DNA from: JACKII01 sp965222315
Lineage (GTDB): Bacteria > Pseudomonadota > Alphaproteobacteria > Bin95
NCBI GenBank assembly: GCA_965222315.1
Contig: OZ244951.1
Location: 1,736,001 to 1,800,000, forward strand
Length of the DNA stretch: 64,000 nt
Reading direction: 5' to 3'
Each line of letters opens with the position of its first letter. The stretch's first letter is position 1. The position numbers and the translations under genes were made by a program. Below the pieces are notes generated by a model, which was not told the DNA's origin, did not search any database, and saw only the letters and a program-made list of their open reading frames with translations. Positions 34,728-43,151 of the stretch are shown in pieces.

Positions 34728-35594
34728 CTATTTTCCGACCACTCTCGCCACCATCTCTTCGCTCACCTGCCAGAGCCGTTCGCCTGCCGCATCGTCACGG
34801 GCGGCCTTGGTCGGCTGGGTTTCTACTCCTTCGGAGTAGTACTTGCCGCTGACTCCCTCCAGCGCCGGGCCGCTCGCCAGCATGATGGAGGTCTTAGCGC
34901 CTTCCTCGACGCCGATGCCCATGGCCATCATCAAACCCTTTACCGCCCAACTGAAGTAGAACGGATTGCGCGGGGTGCCGAAATTGGTGCGCACAAACCC
35001 CGGATGCAGGCTGTTAGTGGTAATGGTGGAGCCCTCCAGCCTTCTCGCCAGCGCGCGCGTGAACATCACGTTGCAGAGCTTGGAACGGCGGTAGGCGTTG
35101 CGGGCATGGTACCCCCGCTTAAACTCCAGATCGTCGAAGTCCAGCGTTGCTCCCACGTGCGCCTTGCTCGCCACGTTCACGATCCGGCCAGCGGGTGCGG
35201 CGCGCAACAGGTCAAGCATTTCCCATGTCAGCAGGAAGTAGCTCAAGTGATTGAGCGCAAAGGTCATTTCAATGCCGTCGGCGCTTTCCTGGCGGTTGGC
35301 GAAGATGCCGCCCGCATTGTTAAGCAGAACGTCGATCTGCGGCTCCGCCTCGCCGATACGCTGGGCGAGCCGCCGCACTTCCGCCATCTGCGAGAGGTCG
35401 GCCCGCCAGAACGAGGGATCCGCGCCCGGCACCGCCTGGCGTATCGCCGCCAGCGCTCGCTGTCCCTTTTGCTCGTTCCGCCCGGCGATCAGCACCCGCG
35501 CGCCCTTTGCTGCCAATTCGCGCGCCGTCACCAGCCCAATACCGTCTGTCGCGCCGGTCACCAGCACCGTCTTGCCAAGCATCGTGTCGCTCAT
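34728..35594 (-). CDS. SDR-family oxidoreductase
   Basis: A 288-residue short-chain dehydrogenase of the retinol-dehydrogenase/protochlorophyllide-reductase-like group. LVTGATDGIGLVTARELAAKGARV (about 8-31) is the cofactor loop, NNAGG the NAG motif, and Tyr/Lys lie in YRRSKLCNV with a serine in NVASKAH before it. ATG 35594 follows a GGAGAACGA ribosome site. It sits inside the accessory region, divergent from Cas9. Substrate unknown; it may be unrelated to the RNA-guided gene. Confidence 0.9.
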   Translation of the reverse strand: MSDTMLGKTVLVTGATDGIGLVTARELAAKGARVLIAGRNEQKGQRALAAIRQAVPGADPSFWRADLSQMAEVRRLAQRIGEAEPQIDVLLNNAGGIFANRQESADGIEMTFALNHLSYFLLTWEMLDLLRAAPAGRIVNVASKAHVGATLDFDDLEFKRGYHARNAYRRSKLCNVMFTRALARRLEGSTITTNSLHPGFVRTNFGTPRNPFYFSWAVKGLMMAMGIGVEEGAKTSIMLASGPALEGVSGKYYSEGVETQPTKAARDDAAGERLWQVSEEMVARVVGK

Positions 35595-35622
35595 TCGTTC
35601 TCCGGGGCCGGCCATTCTGCAT

Positions 35623-35665
35623 CTTGAATCGCGCCAGTTTGGGCTTTGCAGGGACGAGATTCAAG
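35623..35665. promoter_or_regulatory. Inverted repeat upstream of the SDR gene
   Basis: CTTGAATC (35623-35630) and GATTCAAG (35658-35665) form an 8-bp inverted repeat 27 bases apart. It may be a dimer-binding operator. A second pair GCGCG-TAC-CGCGC follows at 35692-35704. Confidence 0.4.
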
Positions 35666-35784
35666 CGGTTGCCTGCTGTTCTTCCAGTCAGTGCGCGTAC
35701 CGCGCAACGGTATTAGCATGTCAACAAGATACAATTTAAAGTTGATATATGAATGTAACTTAGTACAGTCGGTGTCTTACAAAC

Positions 35785-35965
35785 TTGGTTAACGCCAAAA
35801 GCCTAACGAAAAATGGTAGAGAGCAATGTCGGGGTGTGGAGGCCGGGGGTGGCTGAAATCCGCTTTAAGTAGTGGGCAAGAAGGGATCCCCTTCCCGGAA
35901 AACCGGGAAGGGTTACCCTGCGAAGATGATCTTCTTAACGTGGCTTCCCCTCGAAGTCCCACAGA
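35785..35965 (+). ncRNA. Putative structured guide-type RNA in the leader of cas9 (omega-RNA or natural single-guide like)
   Basis: Seen: a hairpin with GTTA/TAAC and GC/GC (35788-35807); a G-rich stretch (35831-35850); a weak hairpin CCGCT/AGTGG (35860-35875) with one G-U pair; AGGG (35882-35885) pairing with CCCT (35916-35919) and enclosing a perfect 10-bp stem CCCTTCCCGG/CCGGGAAGGG capped by AAAA (35889-35912); a GAAG/CTTC hairpin (35922-35934); an 8-bp hairpin with a 2-base bulge (35940-35962). GGGGGT (35845-35850) can also pair with ATCCCC (35886-35891), a possible pseudoknot. This is inferred to be the RNA partner of the Cas9 that starts 68 bases later. The family is unverified. Confidence 0.55.
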
Positions 35966-36029
35966 AAATCCTATAGTAACAGAGCAAAAGATCAATGGAA
36001 AAATTTCAGACAATAATCCATTGATCTCG

Positions 36030-39000
36030 ATGAAATCCGCTATAGAAAATCTTTCGAGTGAATACGAAAGTAAAAAGGGCAGCATACTTGGTGTCGATAT
36101 CGGCCTAAGTTCTTGTGCGATCGCATGGATCGCCGATGGTAAAATAGAGCACTTGCATGTCCGTCTGTTTGAGCCGGTTGAGAACCCTTACACCAAAGAG
36201 CCAAAGCTGGCGGAACGGCGTCGGCATCGCGCCCAGCGCCGCCGGTTCACCCGCCAGTCCAGCCGGCGGCAGTCCCTGCGGCGACTGTTGGAGGGCGAAG
36301 GCATGTGGCCATCCGACGAACCCGGAGGACGCCTCTCTCCATTGGAACTGCGGGTCCAGGGCCTGGACCGGCTTCTGACGCCGGCGGAGTTTGGGGCCGC
36401 CCTGTTTCACGCCGTGAAGCGCCGGGGATATGTGCCCGCCGCGCATTCCACCCTGCCGGCCGATATTCCGGCCGCCGCCGGCGAACCGGCGGCGGGTCCT
36501 ATCGTAACCGCCGCGACCCGAAACGAACGCCGTGCCGCGGGCTACCAAACGGCAGGTGAAATGCTGGCTCGTGACTCTGCCTTTGCGGCCCGGACCCGGA
36601 ACCGGCAGGGCGACTATGCCGCCGTTCTGTCCCGCCCGATGGTCGAGGCCGAAGTGGCCGCCTTGTTCAATGCCCAACGTCAATTCGGCCTCGACCGGGC
36701 GAACCAAGCCCTGCAGGACACGTTCGAGCGGATTGCGTTCCAGCAACGGCCTCGACGGCTGCATGCGCGCGGCACGTCCTGCCCCTATTTTCCGGACGAG
36801 CCGATGGGTATGCGGCGTGGCCCGACAATGGAGCGCTTCGCTTTCCTGGATTCGGTTACCAAAATCCGCATTGCGGAGGACGGCCAGATCCGGCGTCTTA
36901 CCTCGGTAGAGATCGGGATGGTTGCAGCGCGGTTCGGCCGGACCGCCACCGTGACCAAGTTCGACATTCGCCGGTGGCTGGCGTTTGGTCCGAATATCTC
37001 GTTTCTTGGCCGGAAGCCGGAAGATGCCGATCTTGTCTCACGCCTCGGCGCGGCCATCGGCACGGTAACGCTCCGCAGTATCCTGGGCCGCGCAGCCTGG
37101 CAGGCGTTCGAGGCCGAACCCGGCTGCCTGGACGCGATCGCCACCGCTGCATCGCAAACCGGAAACGCCGATGATTTTGCGGAAAAACTGACGGAAATCG
37201 GCATTTCCGATATCTATCGGCAGGCTCTCTGCGACGCGTATGCCGATGGGGAATTGTCCGTCATGCGGGGGGGCGGACGGGTATCGCTACAAGCGGCCGT
37301 TCGCATGATCCCATTCCTCGAGCAGGGGCACCTCGTGTTCGATGCCGCTGGGAAAGCCGGCTTGGATCGTCTGGCGCATGACAAGCATATTCTAAAGGCA
37401 GCCTGGCAGCCCCGCATCTACCGCCCCGTGCTGGAGGTCGCCAAGCAGGTGCAGGCAATCATCCGACATATGGGTGTTCGCCCGGCCCGCATCCACGTTG
37501 AGGTGGCGAAGGATCTTGGCCTGACCCCCGAGCAGCGTGCCGCCGCCGATGAGAGCTATCGCAGGACCGCCACGGCACGGCGGGCGGCCCGGGAGACCCT
37601 GTCGGACGTGCTGGGTCTGGTCGAAGTCAGCAGTGCGCTCACCGACCGTTATATGCTTTGGAACGAGCAGGGCGGCCGATGCGTCTATTCCGGTGAGGAG
37701 ATCAGTCTGTACCAATTGACGAATGGCGCCGAAGTTCAGATCGATCACATTCAGCCCGTCAGCCGGAGCAGCGACCATTCCCGTAACAACACCGTCATCT
37801 GCTTTGCGCCGGAGAACCAGGCAAAGGGCAACCTGACGCCCTACGAATGGCGCGGCGGCGATGCGGACTGGTGGCGGACCTTCGTCTCGCGCGTGCGCTG
37901 GATGGCGCTGCCGGCGCGCAAAACGCGCCTCCTCATGTCCCGGACCTTTGCCGACCGTGAAGGCAGTGTCCTGAACCGTAACCTGAACGATACGGGCTAC
38001 GTCGCCCGTTGTACGTTGGCCTTGTTGCGCGGCCTCTATCCCGCACAGGAGGCCTACAGCCATGTCCGGGCCCGGCCGGGTCAATTGACGGCGGTGCTGC
38101 GCCGGGCCTGGGGCCTTTCGAAGAATCGCGCGGATATCCGCAGCCACGCGCTCGACGCCCTCGTGGTAGCGGTCGCGAGCGAGCGCACCATGTTCGAACT
38201 GATGAATGCACGGCGGCGGAATGCGGGCATCATCGATGTGCCGCTCCCGTTGCCCTGGCCGGATTTCCGGCTGTCGGTCTTGGCCGCCTTGAGCGACGTC
38301 AAGGTCACCCGTTCGGAGCAGCGGCGGGGCAGGGGACCGGGCCATGCCGGCACCGTCCGCCGCGCCCGCATGGAGAAAGAGGGCGAGCGGGTGCTTTACG
38401 AGCGCCGCGCCGTTCACCGCCTCCGAAAGGGCGACCTCGCCCGGATTCCGGATCCGGAGGTCAACGCGCCTCTGGTCAAAGTGCTGTCCGAGTGGATCGC
38501 CGCCGGATCGCCGCCCGACCGCCCGCCAGTGTCGCCACAAGGGGACCCTATCCGTCACGTGCGGATCAGAATGGCAGGCAGAACCGGCATCTCGAGGGAT
38601 GGCCTGCCGGTGCGGGGCGGCATTGCCAGTTTCGGGGATCTGGTGCGGGTGGATGTGTTTTACCGGGACGGGACCTATCAAGTCGTGCCCGTGCACACCC
38701 ACGACGTGGAAACCCTGGCAGAGCCGCCAGTTCTTGTGGCCGCCAACAGGAAGCATCGTTCGCAATGGGCCAGCCTGCCGCCGGATGCGGTATTCCGCTT
38801 CAGCCTTTACCGCAACACCTTGGTCCGCATCACCCGGCGCAACGGGTTCGTCACGGAGGGATATTTCCGGAGCTTCGAGCAGCGTTCGGTTAGGCTGGTA
38901 CTGTCGGACATGATGGAACCGGCGACGAACTATGGGGTGGCGGTCGGACAAACCGCGCTTATCGAGAAGTTCACGACCGACCGGCTCGGCCAGCGCTATC

Positions 39001-39104
39001 TGGTACGGCAGGAAGTCCGCACGTGGCGGGGTCGCAACGCGCCGGTTCAGGCTCTCTCGGTTGCCAGGCAAAACAAAGCCTCCATGGTGGAGGCCAAGTT
39101 TTGA
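36030..39104 (+). CDS. cas9: Cas9-type RNA-guided endonuclease, II-C-like, apparently solitary
   Basis: 1,024 residues. RuvC-I Asp23 in LGVDIG; Arg-rich bridge helix at 58-87 (AERRRHRAQRRR, RRQSLRRLL); helical REC lobe to about 480; RuvC-II Glu491 in HVEVAKD; HNH with Asp572, His573, Asn587 and Asn596 at the same spacing as in known Cas9; RuvC-III His706 and Asp709 in RSHALDAL. From about 840, the segment GGIASFGDLVRVDVF followed by VVPVHTHDV resembles the WED/PAM-interacting end of Neisseria Cas9. All catalytic residues are present, so DNA cleavage is expected. ATG 36030 was chosen; an earlier in-frame ATG at 35826 lies inside the hairpin-rich RNA region, so its 68 residues are doubtful. No cas1, cas2, csn2 or array in the window. 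Confidence 0.93.
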   Translation: MKSAIENLSSEYESKKGSILGVDIGLSSCAIAWIADGKIEHLHVRLFEPVENPYTKEPKLAERRRHRAQRRRFTRQSSRRQSLRRLLEGEGMWPSDEPGGRLSPLELRVQGLDRLLTPAEFGAALFHAVKRRGYVPAAHSTLPADIPAAAGEPAAGPIVTAATRNERRAAGYQTAGEMLARDSAFAARTRNRQGDYAAVLSRPMVEAEVAALFNAQRQFGLDRANQALQDTFERIAFQQRPRRLHARGTSCPYFPDEPMGMRRGPTMERFAFLDSVTKIRIAEDGQIRRLTSVEIGMVAARFGRTATVTKFDIRRWLAFGPNISFLGRKPEDADLVSRLGAAIGTVTLRSILGRAAWQAFEAEPGCLDAIATAASQTGNADDFAEKLTEIGISDIYRQALCDAYADGELSVMRGGGRVSLQAAVRMIPFLEQGHLVFDAAGKAGLDRLAHDKHILKAAWQPRIYRPVLEVAKQVQAIIRHMGVRPARIHVEVAKDLGLTPEQRAAADESYRRTATARRAARETLSDVLGLVEVSSALTDRYMLWNEQGGRCVYSGEEISLYQLTNGAEVQIDHIQPVSRSSDHSRNNTVICFAPENQAKGNLTPYEWRGGDADWWRTFVSRVRWMALPARKTRLLMSRTFADREGSVLNRNLNDTGYVARCTLALLRGLYPAQEAYSHVRARPGQLTAVLRRAWGLSKNRADIRSHALDALVVAVASERTMFELMNARRRNAGIIDVPLPLPWPDFRLSVLAALSDVKVTRSEQRRGRGPGHAGTVRRARMEKEGERVLYERRAVHRLRKGDLARIPDPEVNAPLVKVLSEWIAAGSPPDRPPVSPQGDPIRHVRIRMAGRTGISRDGLPVRGGIASFGDLVRVDVFYRDGTYQVVPVHTHDVETLAEPPVLVAANRKHRSQWASLPPDAVFRFSLYRNTLVRITRRNGFVTEGYFRSFEQRSVRLVLSDMMEPATNYGVAVGQTALIEKFTTDRLGQRYLVRQEVRTWRGRNAPVQALSVARQNKASMVEAKF

Positions 39105-39139
39105 GGGTCATGGACGAAGCCGCGTCTTGCTGTTCATTT

Positions 39140-39165
39140 CCTGGTGGGAGCAGTGCCGGGTTTTT
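39140..39165 (+). terminator. Possible terminator after cas9
   Basis: CCTGG pairs with CCGGG (one G-U pair) over an 11-base loop, followed by TTTTT. Weak stem, 36 bases after the stop. Confidence 0.45.
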
Positions 39166-39281
39166 GTTGTTCGACTGCCGTAATGCCGCCAGATTAAGCA
39201 AGCGCCTTTTTATGATGCAATTAATGGTAGTGGTCAAGCGTCTGTGTGAAAAGCACTGGCGCCGGCATTCCCTCGTCCATA

Positions 39282-40463
39282 TTAGCGCGCCAGCAAAAAC
39301 CGGATGATGGAATCAAGCACCTGCCGTCCCTGACCAGACAACCGGAAATTCCCGGCTGTCGCTATAGCAAGATCGTTCCTGACGAGTTCGCCGAGGGCCG
39401 ATTCCTGGACGATTTCGGTGAAAGCCACGCCGCTCACCGTCTGGAATTGCTGGAGGTTGATGCCGCCAGCCAGCCGTAAGCCCGTCAAAATCAGTTCTTC
39501 TGCCGCTTCGTCCCGGCTCAATCGTTGAGCAGTTTCACAACCATTGCTTGTTTCGGTGACCTGCCGCAGCCATTTTTCCGGCGACCGCCATTCGGATGTT
39601 GCTAGCCGGCTGGGTGCTTTTCCGATGCGGCCGTGCGCGCCCGGCCCGGCGCCGATCCAGTCGCCGCCGGTCCAATAGACAAGATTGTGGCGGCATTCCT
39701 CGCCGGGCGTGGCGAAGTTGGAGATTTCGTAGAGCGTCAGGCCCTTTTCGGCCAGCCGCTCAACGGTCAGGTCATAGAGGTCGGCGGCAACATCATCGTC
39801 CAGCGGTTCGATCCTGCCCGACTGCATCCATTGATAGAAGCGCGTGCCTTGCTCGAAGGTAAGTTGGTAGAGAGACAGGTGCTTGTCGGCAAAGCTGAGC
39901 GCGTGCTCCAACTGGCGCTCCCACACTGACAATGTTTGGTCGGGCAGAGCATAAATCAGGTCGAAGGAATAGCGGGGGAAGGTCTCCGCGATATGGCCGA
40001 GCGCCCGCTCTGCCTCGGCCACCGTGTAGGTGCGGCCCAGGAAATCCAGCGCCTCCTGCTCAAACGATTGGATACCGACCGAGAGCCGGTTGACGCCCGC
40101 CGCCCGGAAACCCTCGAACCGCTCGATCTCGTGGGTGGTCGGATTGGCTTCCAGCGTGATTTCGCAATCGTTAGCTATGCCCCAGCGTTTGGCTATATGG
40201 CTGAGAACCCGTTCCACCGACGCCGGCGCCATCAGGGAAGGGGTGCCGCCACCCCAAAAGATCGTCTGTATTTCCCGGCCGGGGTATTGGCCATGCCAGT
40301 AATCCAGCGCCCGGAGCGTGGCATTGACCCATTGGTCTTCCTCCACCAGCGGACGCACATGGCTGTTGAAATCGCAATAGGGACACTTCGCACCGCAGAA
40401 TGGCCAATGCAGATAGACCGAAAGCGGCTCCCGATTGCCCGGCGGCGTTACTGGCTGAAGCAT
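39282..40463 (-). CDS. hemW: Radical SAM heme chaperone HemW
   Basis: Heme-handling radical SAM protein, formerly called HemN-like coproporphyrinogen oxidase. The 393-residue protein has Cys23, Cys27, Cys30 in CGAKCPYCDFNSH, the HemW-type cluster motif lacking the fourth Cys of HemN. VYLHWPFC and TIFWGGGTPSLM are the usual next blocks, and a C-terminal HemW winged domain ends it. Its start overlaps the end of rdgB by 16 bp. hemW - rdgB - rph is a common alphaproteobacterial order; the accessory island lies beyond its 3' end. Confidence 0.94.
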   Translation of the reverse strand: MLQPVTPPGNREPLSVYLHWPFCGAKCPYCDFNSHVRPLVEEDQWVNATLRALDYWHGQYPGREIQTIFWGGGTPSLMAPASVERVLSHIAKRWGIANDCEITLEANPTTHEIERFEGFRAAGVNRLSVGIQSFEQEALDFLGRTYTVAEAERALGHIAETFPRYSFDLIYALPDQTLSVWERQLEHALSFADKHLSLYQLTFEQGTRFYQWMQSGRIEPLDDDVAADLYDLTVERLAEKGLTLYEISNFATPGEECRHNLVYWTGGDWIGAGPGAHGRIGKAPSRLATSEWRSPEKWLRQVTETSNGCETAQRLSRDEAAEELILTGLRLAGGINLQQFQTVSGVAFTEIVQESALGELVRNDLAIATAGNFRLSGQGRQVLDSIIRFLLAR

Positions 40464-41065
40464 TTCTCGGCCAGCGTGGCAAAGGCACGGGCGCGGTGGC
40501 TGAAGGCTGCCTTGCGGGCAAAGCCTTTCTCGCCCACGGCCATCTCACCGAAGGTCTCGGTCTCGCCTTCAGGCACGAACATCGGGTCGTAGCCAAAGCC
40601 GCCACTGCCCCGTGGCGGCCAGACGACATGGCCTTCGACGCGGCCCTCGGCTGTTTCGTAGTGACCGTCCGGCCATGCGAGCACCAGGACCGCAACGAAG
40701 GCGGCGGTGCGGTCGGCGGACCCCTTTAGGCCATCCTCCACCCGTTGCATGGCGGGACCGAAGTCTTTGCCGGGCCCGGCCCAGTCGGCAGAATAAACCC
40801 CCGGCGCGCCGCCGAGCGCGTGAACGGCGATGCCCGAGTCATCCGAAAGCGCCGGCAGACCGCTGCCCGCCACCGCTGCCCGCGCTTTTATCAGCGCGTT
40901 ATCCACGAAGGTCGCGCCGGTCTCCGGCGGCTCTGGCAGGCCCAGTTCACCTGCCCCGACCAACGTTACGCCGAAGGGCGCAAACAGCCGCTGAAATTCG
41001 GCCAGCTTGCCTTTGTTATGGCTGGCGAGGACCAGTTTGGGCTCGGTGAAACGCCGGGCGGTCAT
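40448..41065 (-). CDS. rdgB: XTP/dITP diphosphatase (RdgB/HAM1)
   Basis: Hydrolyses deaminated purine triphosphates to keep them out of DNA. 205 residues. LASHNKGKLAEFQ (about 13-25) is the substrate phosphate loop, SDDSGIAVHALGGAPGVYSADWAG (about 74-97) the metal/base part, and GFGYDPMFVPEG the family signature. It overlaps hemW at its end and follows rph by 12 bp, so the three genes share a transcript. Confidence 0.95.
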   Translation of the reverse strand: MTARRFTEPKLVLASHNKGKLAEFQRLFAPFGVTLVGAGELGLPEPPETGATFVDNALIKARAAVAGSGLPALSDDSGIAVHALGGAPGVYSADWAGPGKDFGPAMQRVEDGLKGSADRTAAFVAVLVLAWPDGHYETAEGRVEGHVVWPPRGSGGFGYDPMFVPEGETETFGEMAVGEKGFARKAAFSHRARAFATLAEKCFSQ

Positions 41066-41077
41066 AATCTGTGCTGC

Positions 41078-41818
41078 CTATAGCCCATGCCCGACAACAC
41101 TCAGGATGGCGCGGCGTTGCATCCCTACCAGTTCGCCGCAGCCCTTTTCGGCGAGGTCCAGCAGTTGGTTAAAGGTCTCCCGAGACAACGGTGCTTCTTC
41201 GCCGGTCGCCTGCACCTCGATAATCTCGCCCTTTCCGGTCATGACGAAGTTCGCATCCGCGTCGGCATTGCCATCCTCGGCATAGTCCAGGTCCAGGACG
41301 GGCTTTCCCTTGTAGATGCCGCAGGAGATCGCCACGACTTCGCTGGAAAGCGGCAACTCGTTGATGACCTTGCGCTGTTGCAGGTGCTGACAGGCCTGAT
41401 AGAGCGCCACATAAGCCCCCGTGATCGCCGCAGTCCGCGTACCGCCATCGGCCTGTATTACGTCGCAGTCGATTTTGATCTGCACTTCACCCAGCGCCTT
41501 CAGGTCGACGATGGAGCGGAGCGCCCGCCCGATCAGCCGCTGGATTTCCTGGGTCCGGCCCGATTGCTTGCCGCGTGCCGCTTCCCGGTCGCCTCGTGTA
41601 TGGGTTGCGCGGGGGAGCATGCCGTACTCCGCCGTTACCCAGCCCCGGCCCTGGCCGCGCATGAATGGCGGCACCCGGTCTTCCACCGACGCGGTGCAGA
41701 GCACATGCGTGTTGCCGAAGCGCACCATGCAGGAGCCCTCGGCATGCAGGCTGAAGTCTGGCTCGAACGTCACATTGCGCAGCTGATCTGGTGCGCGGCC
41801 GGAGGGGCGGTTGCTCAT
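41078..41818 (-). CDS. rph: Ribonuclease PH
   Basis: Phosphate-dependent 3' exonuclease that trims tRNA precursors. 246 residues. RPSGRAPDQLRNVTFEPDF is the typical start, AEYGMLPRATHTRGDREA (about 69-86) and RTQEIQRLIGRALR the phosphate and subunit-contact blocks, and DCDVIQADGGTRTAAITGAYVAL (about 118-140) the active-site part. ATG 41818 begins the family domain; the longer frame to 42010 is not supported. hrcA, often divergent from rph in relatives, is absent here. Confidence 0.96.
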   Translation of the reverse strand: MSNRPSGRAPDQLRNVTFEPDFSLHAEGSCMVRFGNTHVLCTASVEDRVPPFMRGQGRGWVTAEYGMLPRATHTRGDREAARGKQSGRTQEIQRLIGRALRSIVDLKALGEVQIKIDCDVIQADGGTRTAAITGAYVALYQACQHLQQRKVINELPLSSEVVAISCGIYKGKPVLDLDYAEDGNADADANFVMTGKGEIIEVQATGEEAPLSRETFNQLLDLAEKGCGELVGMQRRAILSVVGHGL

Positions 41819-41906
41819 GGGGGCTGGCTCTCTTGCATTATTCGTCGGTTGCGCAGGGTTTGCCGGAATTCCGGTCCGATATCCAGGCTGGCCGCCTGCG
41901 TGATCT

Positions 41907-43037
41907 TTACGCGAGCGCCGCGCCCTGTTGCGCGTTCTGTTCCCGCAAGCGCTTGGCGCTGTCGCCTGCGCCCCCGTCAACAGCCTCCAGCGGTGCCGAG
42001 AGTTCGACACCGGGGCAGCGGATGCCCTGGGGCCTGCCGGTCAGCGAAAGCGGCTGGTGCTCGTCATAATAGGATGGCATCTCCGGTCCGCCTGGGCAGG
42101 CAAGCCAAACCCGGAGCAAGTGCCGCCGTTTCTCCAATTCCGGCCAGTCCTCAAAGGAGGTGCGGCTGTGCAGGATCCAATGGTTGCACAGGAACTGCAT
42201 GTCACCTGGCTGGAATTCCATATTCAGGCGGAACTCGTCGCTGGCGGCCAGCTCGTCAATCTTGTCGAAGGCCTTCTCCTGCAAGGCCGTCAGCCGGGGC
42301 GCTTCCGGAAAGCGCTGGGCCTTGCGGACGGTGGAGCGGACATACTGGCAAAAGACCCGGTCTTTGTGAGGCATGAACACCGGAATGCGGTACCATGGCT
42401 CGCGGTTGGCTGGCACTTCGTCCCGTCGGTCGCGGTAGACGATTTCCAGCAGCGGCGGCATCAGTTCCGGATGCCGGTCGATCATGGCGTGGTAGAGCGC
42501 GGTGGAGGAAACGGCGCTGGATAACCCGCCGGACTTGGATGTACGGATCGACAGCAGACCGACCACATCCCCCCAGTCCGCATGAAACGACAGCTTCTCC
42601 GCCGTCTGGTAGCCGCGTCCGCTGGGTTTGCTGGCGTCGAAGCCCAGGTCGCGCACGTGCCCCAGCACGTGCCCACCCGCGTTCTGCGAAACCGGTGAGC
42701 CCAGATGCAGGGCGACAGCCCAATAGGCCGTCGCCGCTTCCCGCAGGGAGTAGTTCTGAACTTCGAAACCGCGCAGCAGGGCCAGCCCTACGCCGTTCAG
42801 CAACTGCTCGCGTACCGATTCCAGACGCTCGCCCAAAACCGGCAGGTGCAAGTCCTCCGGCCGAAGGTTTGTCAGGTCATCGGTCCGTTTTCCGTGCCGT
42901 TGGATCACCGCATCCAGATCGTCCAACTCCGCGCGTGAAAGATTAACCATCCAGCGTTCCGGCTGGGCGGCCAGATCCGGGCCTTTCCAATTGGCGGGAC
43001 TGTCGTCGAAACGGGCGAATGTGCTGGTGGCGGACAT
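41907..43037 (-). CDS. TauD/TfdA-family dioxygenase
   Basis: A 376-residue Fe(II)/2-oxoglutarate oxygenase distinct from the one at 14119. LSFHADWGDVVGLL has the His-x-Asp pair (about 158-160), and NHWILHSRTSFEDWPELEKRRHLLRVWL gives the distal His and the Arg that binds 2-oxoglutarate. This long class occurs next to substrate-specific catabolic genes. It starts at ATG 43037; 114 bp separate it from the divergent LLM gene, so the two may share a regulator. Substrate unknown. Confidence 0.9.
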   Translation of the reverse strand: MSATSTFARFDDSPANWKGPDLAAQPERWMVNLSRAELDDLDAVIQRHGKRTDDLTNLRPEDLHLPVLGERLESVREQLLNGVGLALLRGFEVQNYSLREAATAYWAVALHLGSPVSQNAGGHVLGHVRDLGFDASKPSGRGYQTAEKLSFHADWGDVVGLLSIRTSKSGGLSSAVSSTALYHAMIDRHPELMPPLLEIVYRDRRDEVPANREPWYRIPVFMPHKDRVFCQYVRSTVRKAQRFPEAPRLTALQEKAFDKIDELAASDEFRLNMEFQPGDMQFLCNHWILHSRTSFEDWPELEKRRHLLRVWLACPGGPEMPSYYDEHQPLSLTGRPQGIRCPGVELSAPLEAVDGGAGDSAKRLREQNAQQGAALA

Positions 43038-43151
43038 GCTTGTCTCCGTGGTGTCTCTTGATGCCGCAAATCTGCGGCAGCCAATGGCCTCTGTCCAGAT
43101 GGCCCGCGTCACGGCAGTATAGGGCACAATACCCGATAAGGAGACTCCCAG

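Noticed and set aside
35826..36029. N-terminal 68 residues of Cas9
   Set aside because: No similarity to Cas9, overlap with stable hairpins, and the protein family starts near the RuvC-I strand at 36030+.
35595..39281. A CRISPR array next to Cas9
   Set aside because: No 24-48 base direct repeat recurs at regular spacing on either side; hairpins are single-copy.
39105..39281. Transposon end after Cas9
   Set aside because: Short shared words such as AATGGTAG with the upstream side are too short to call a terminal repeat.
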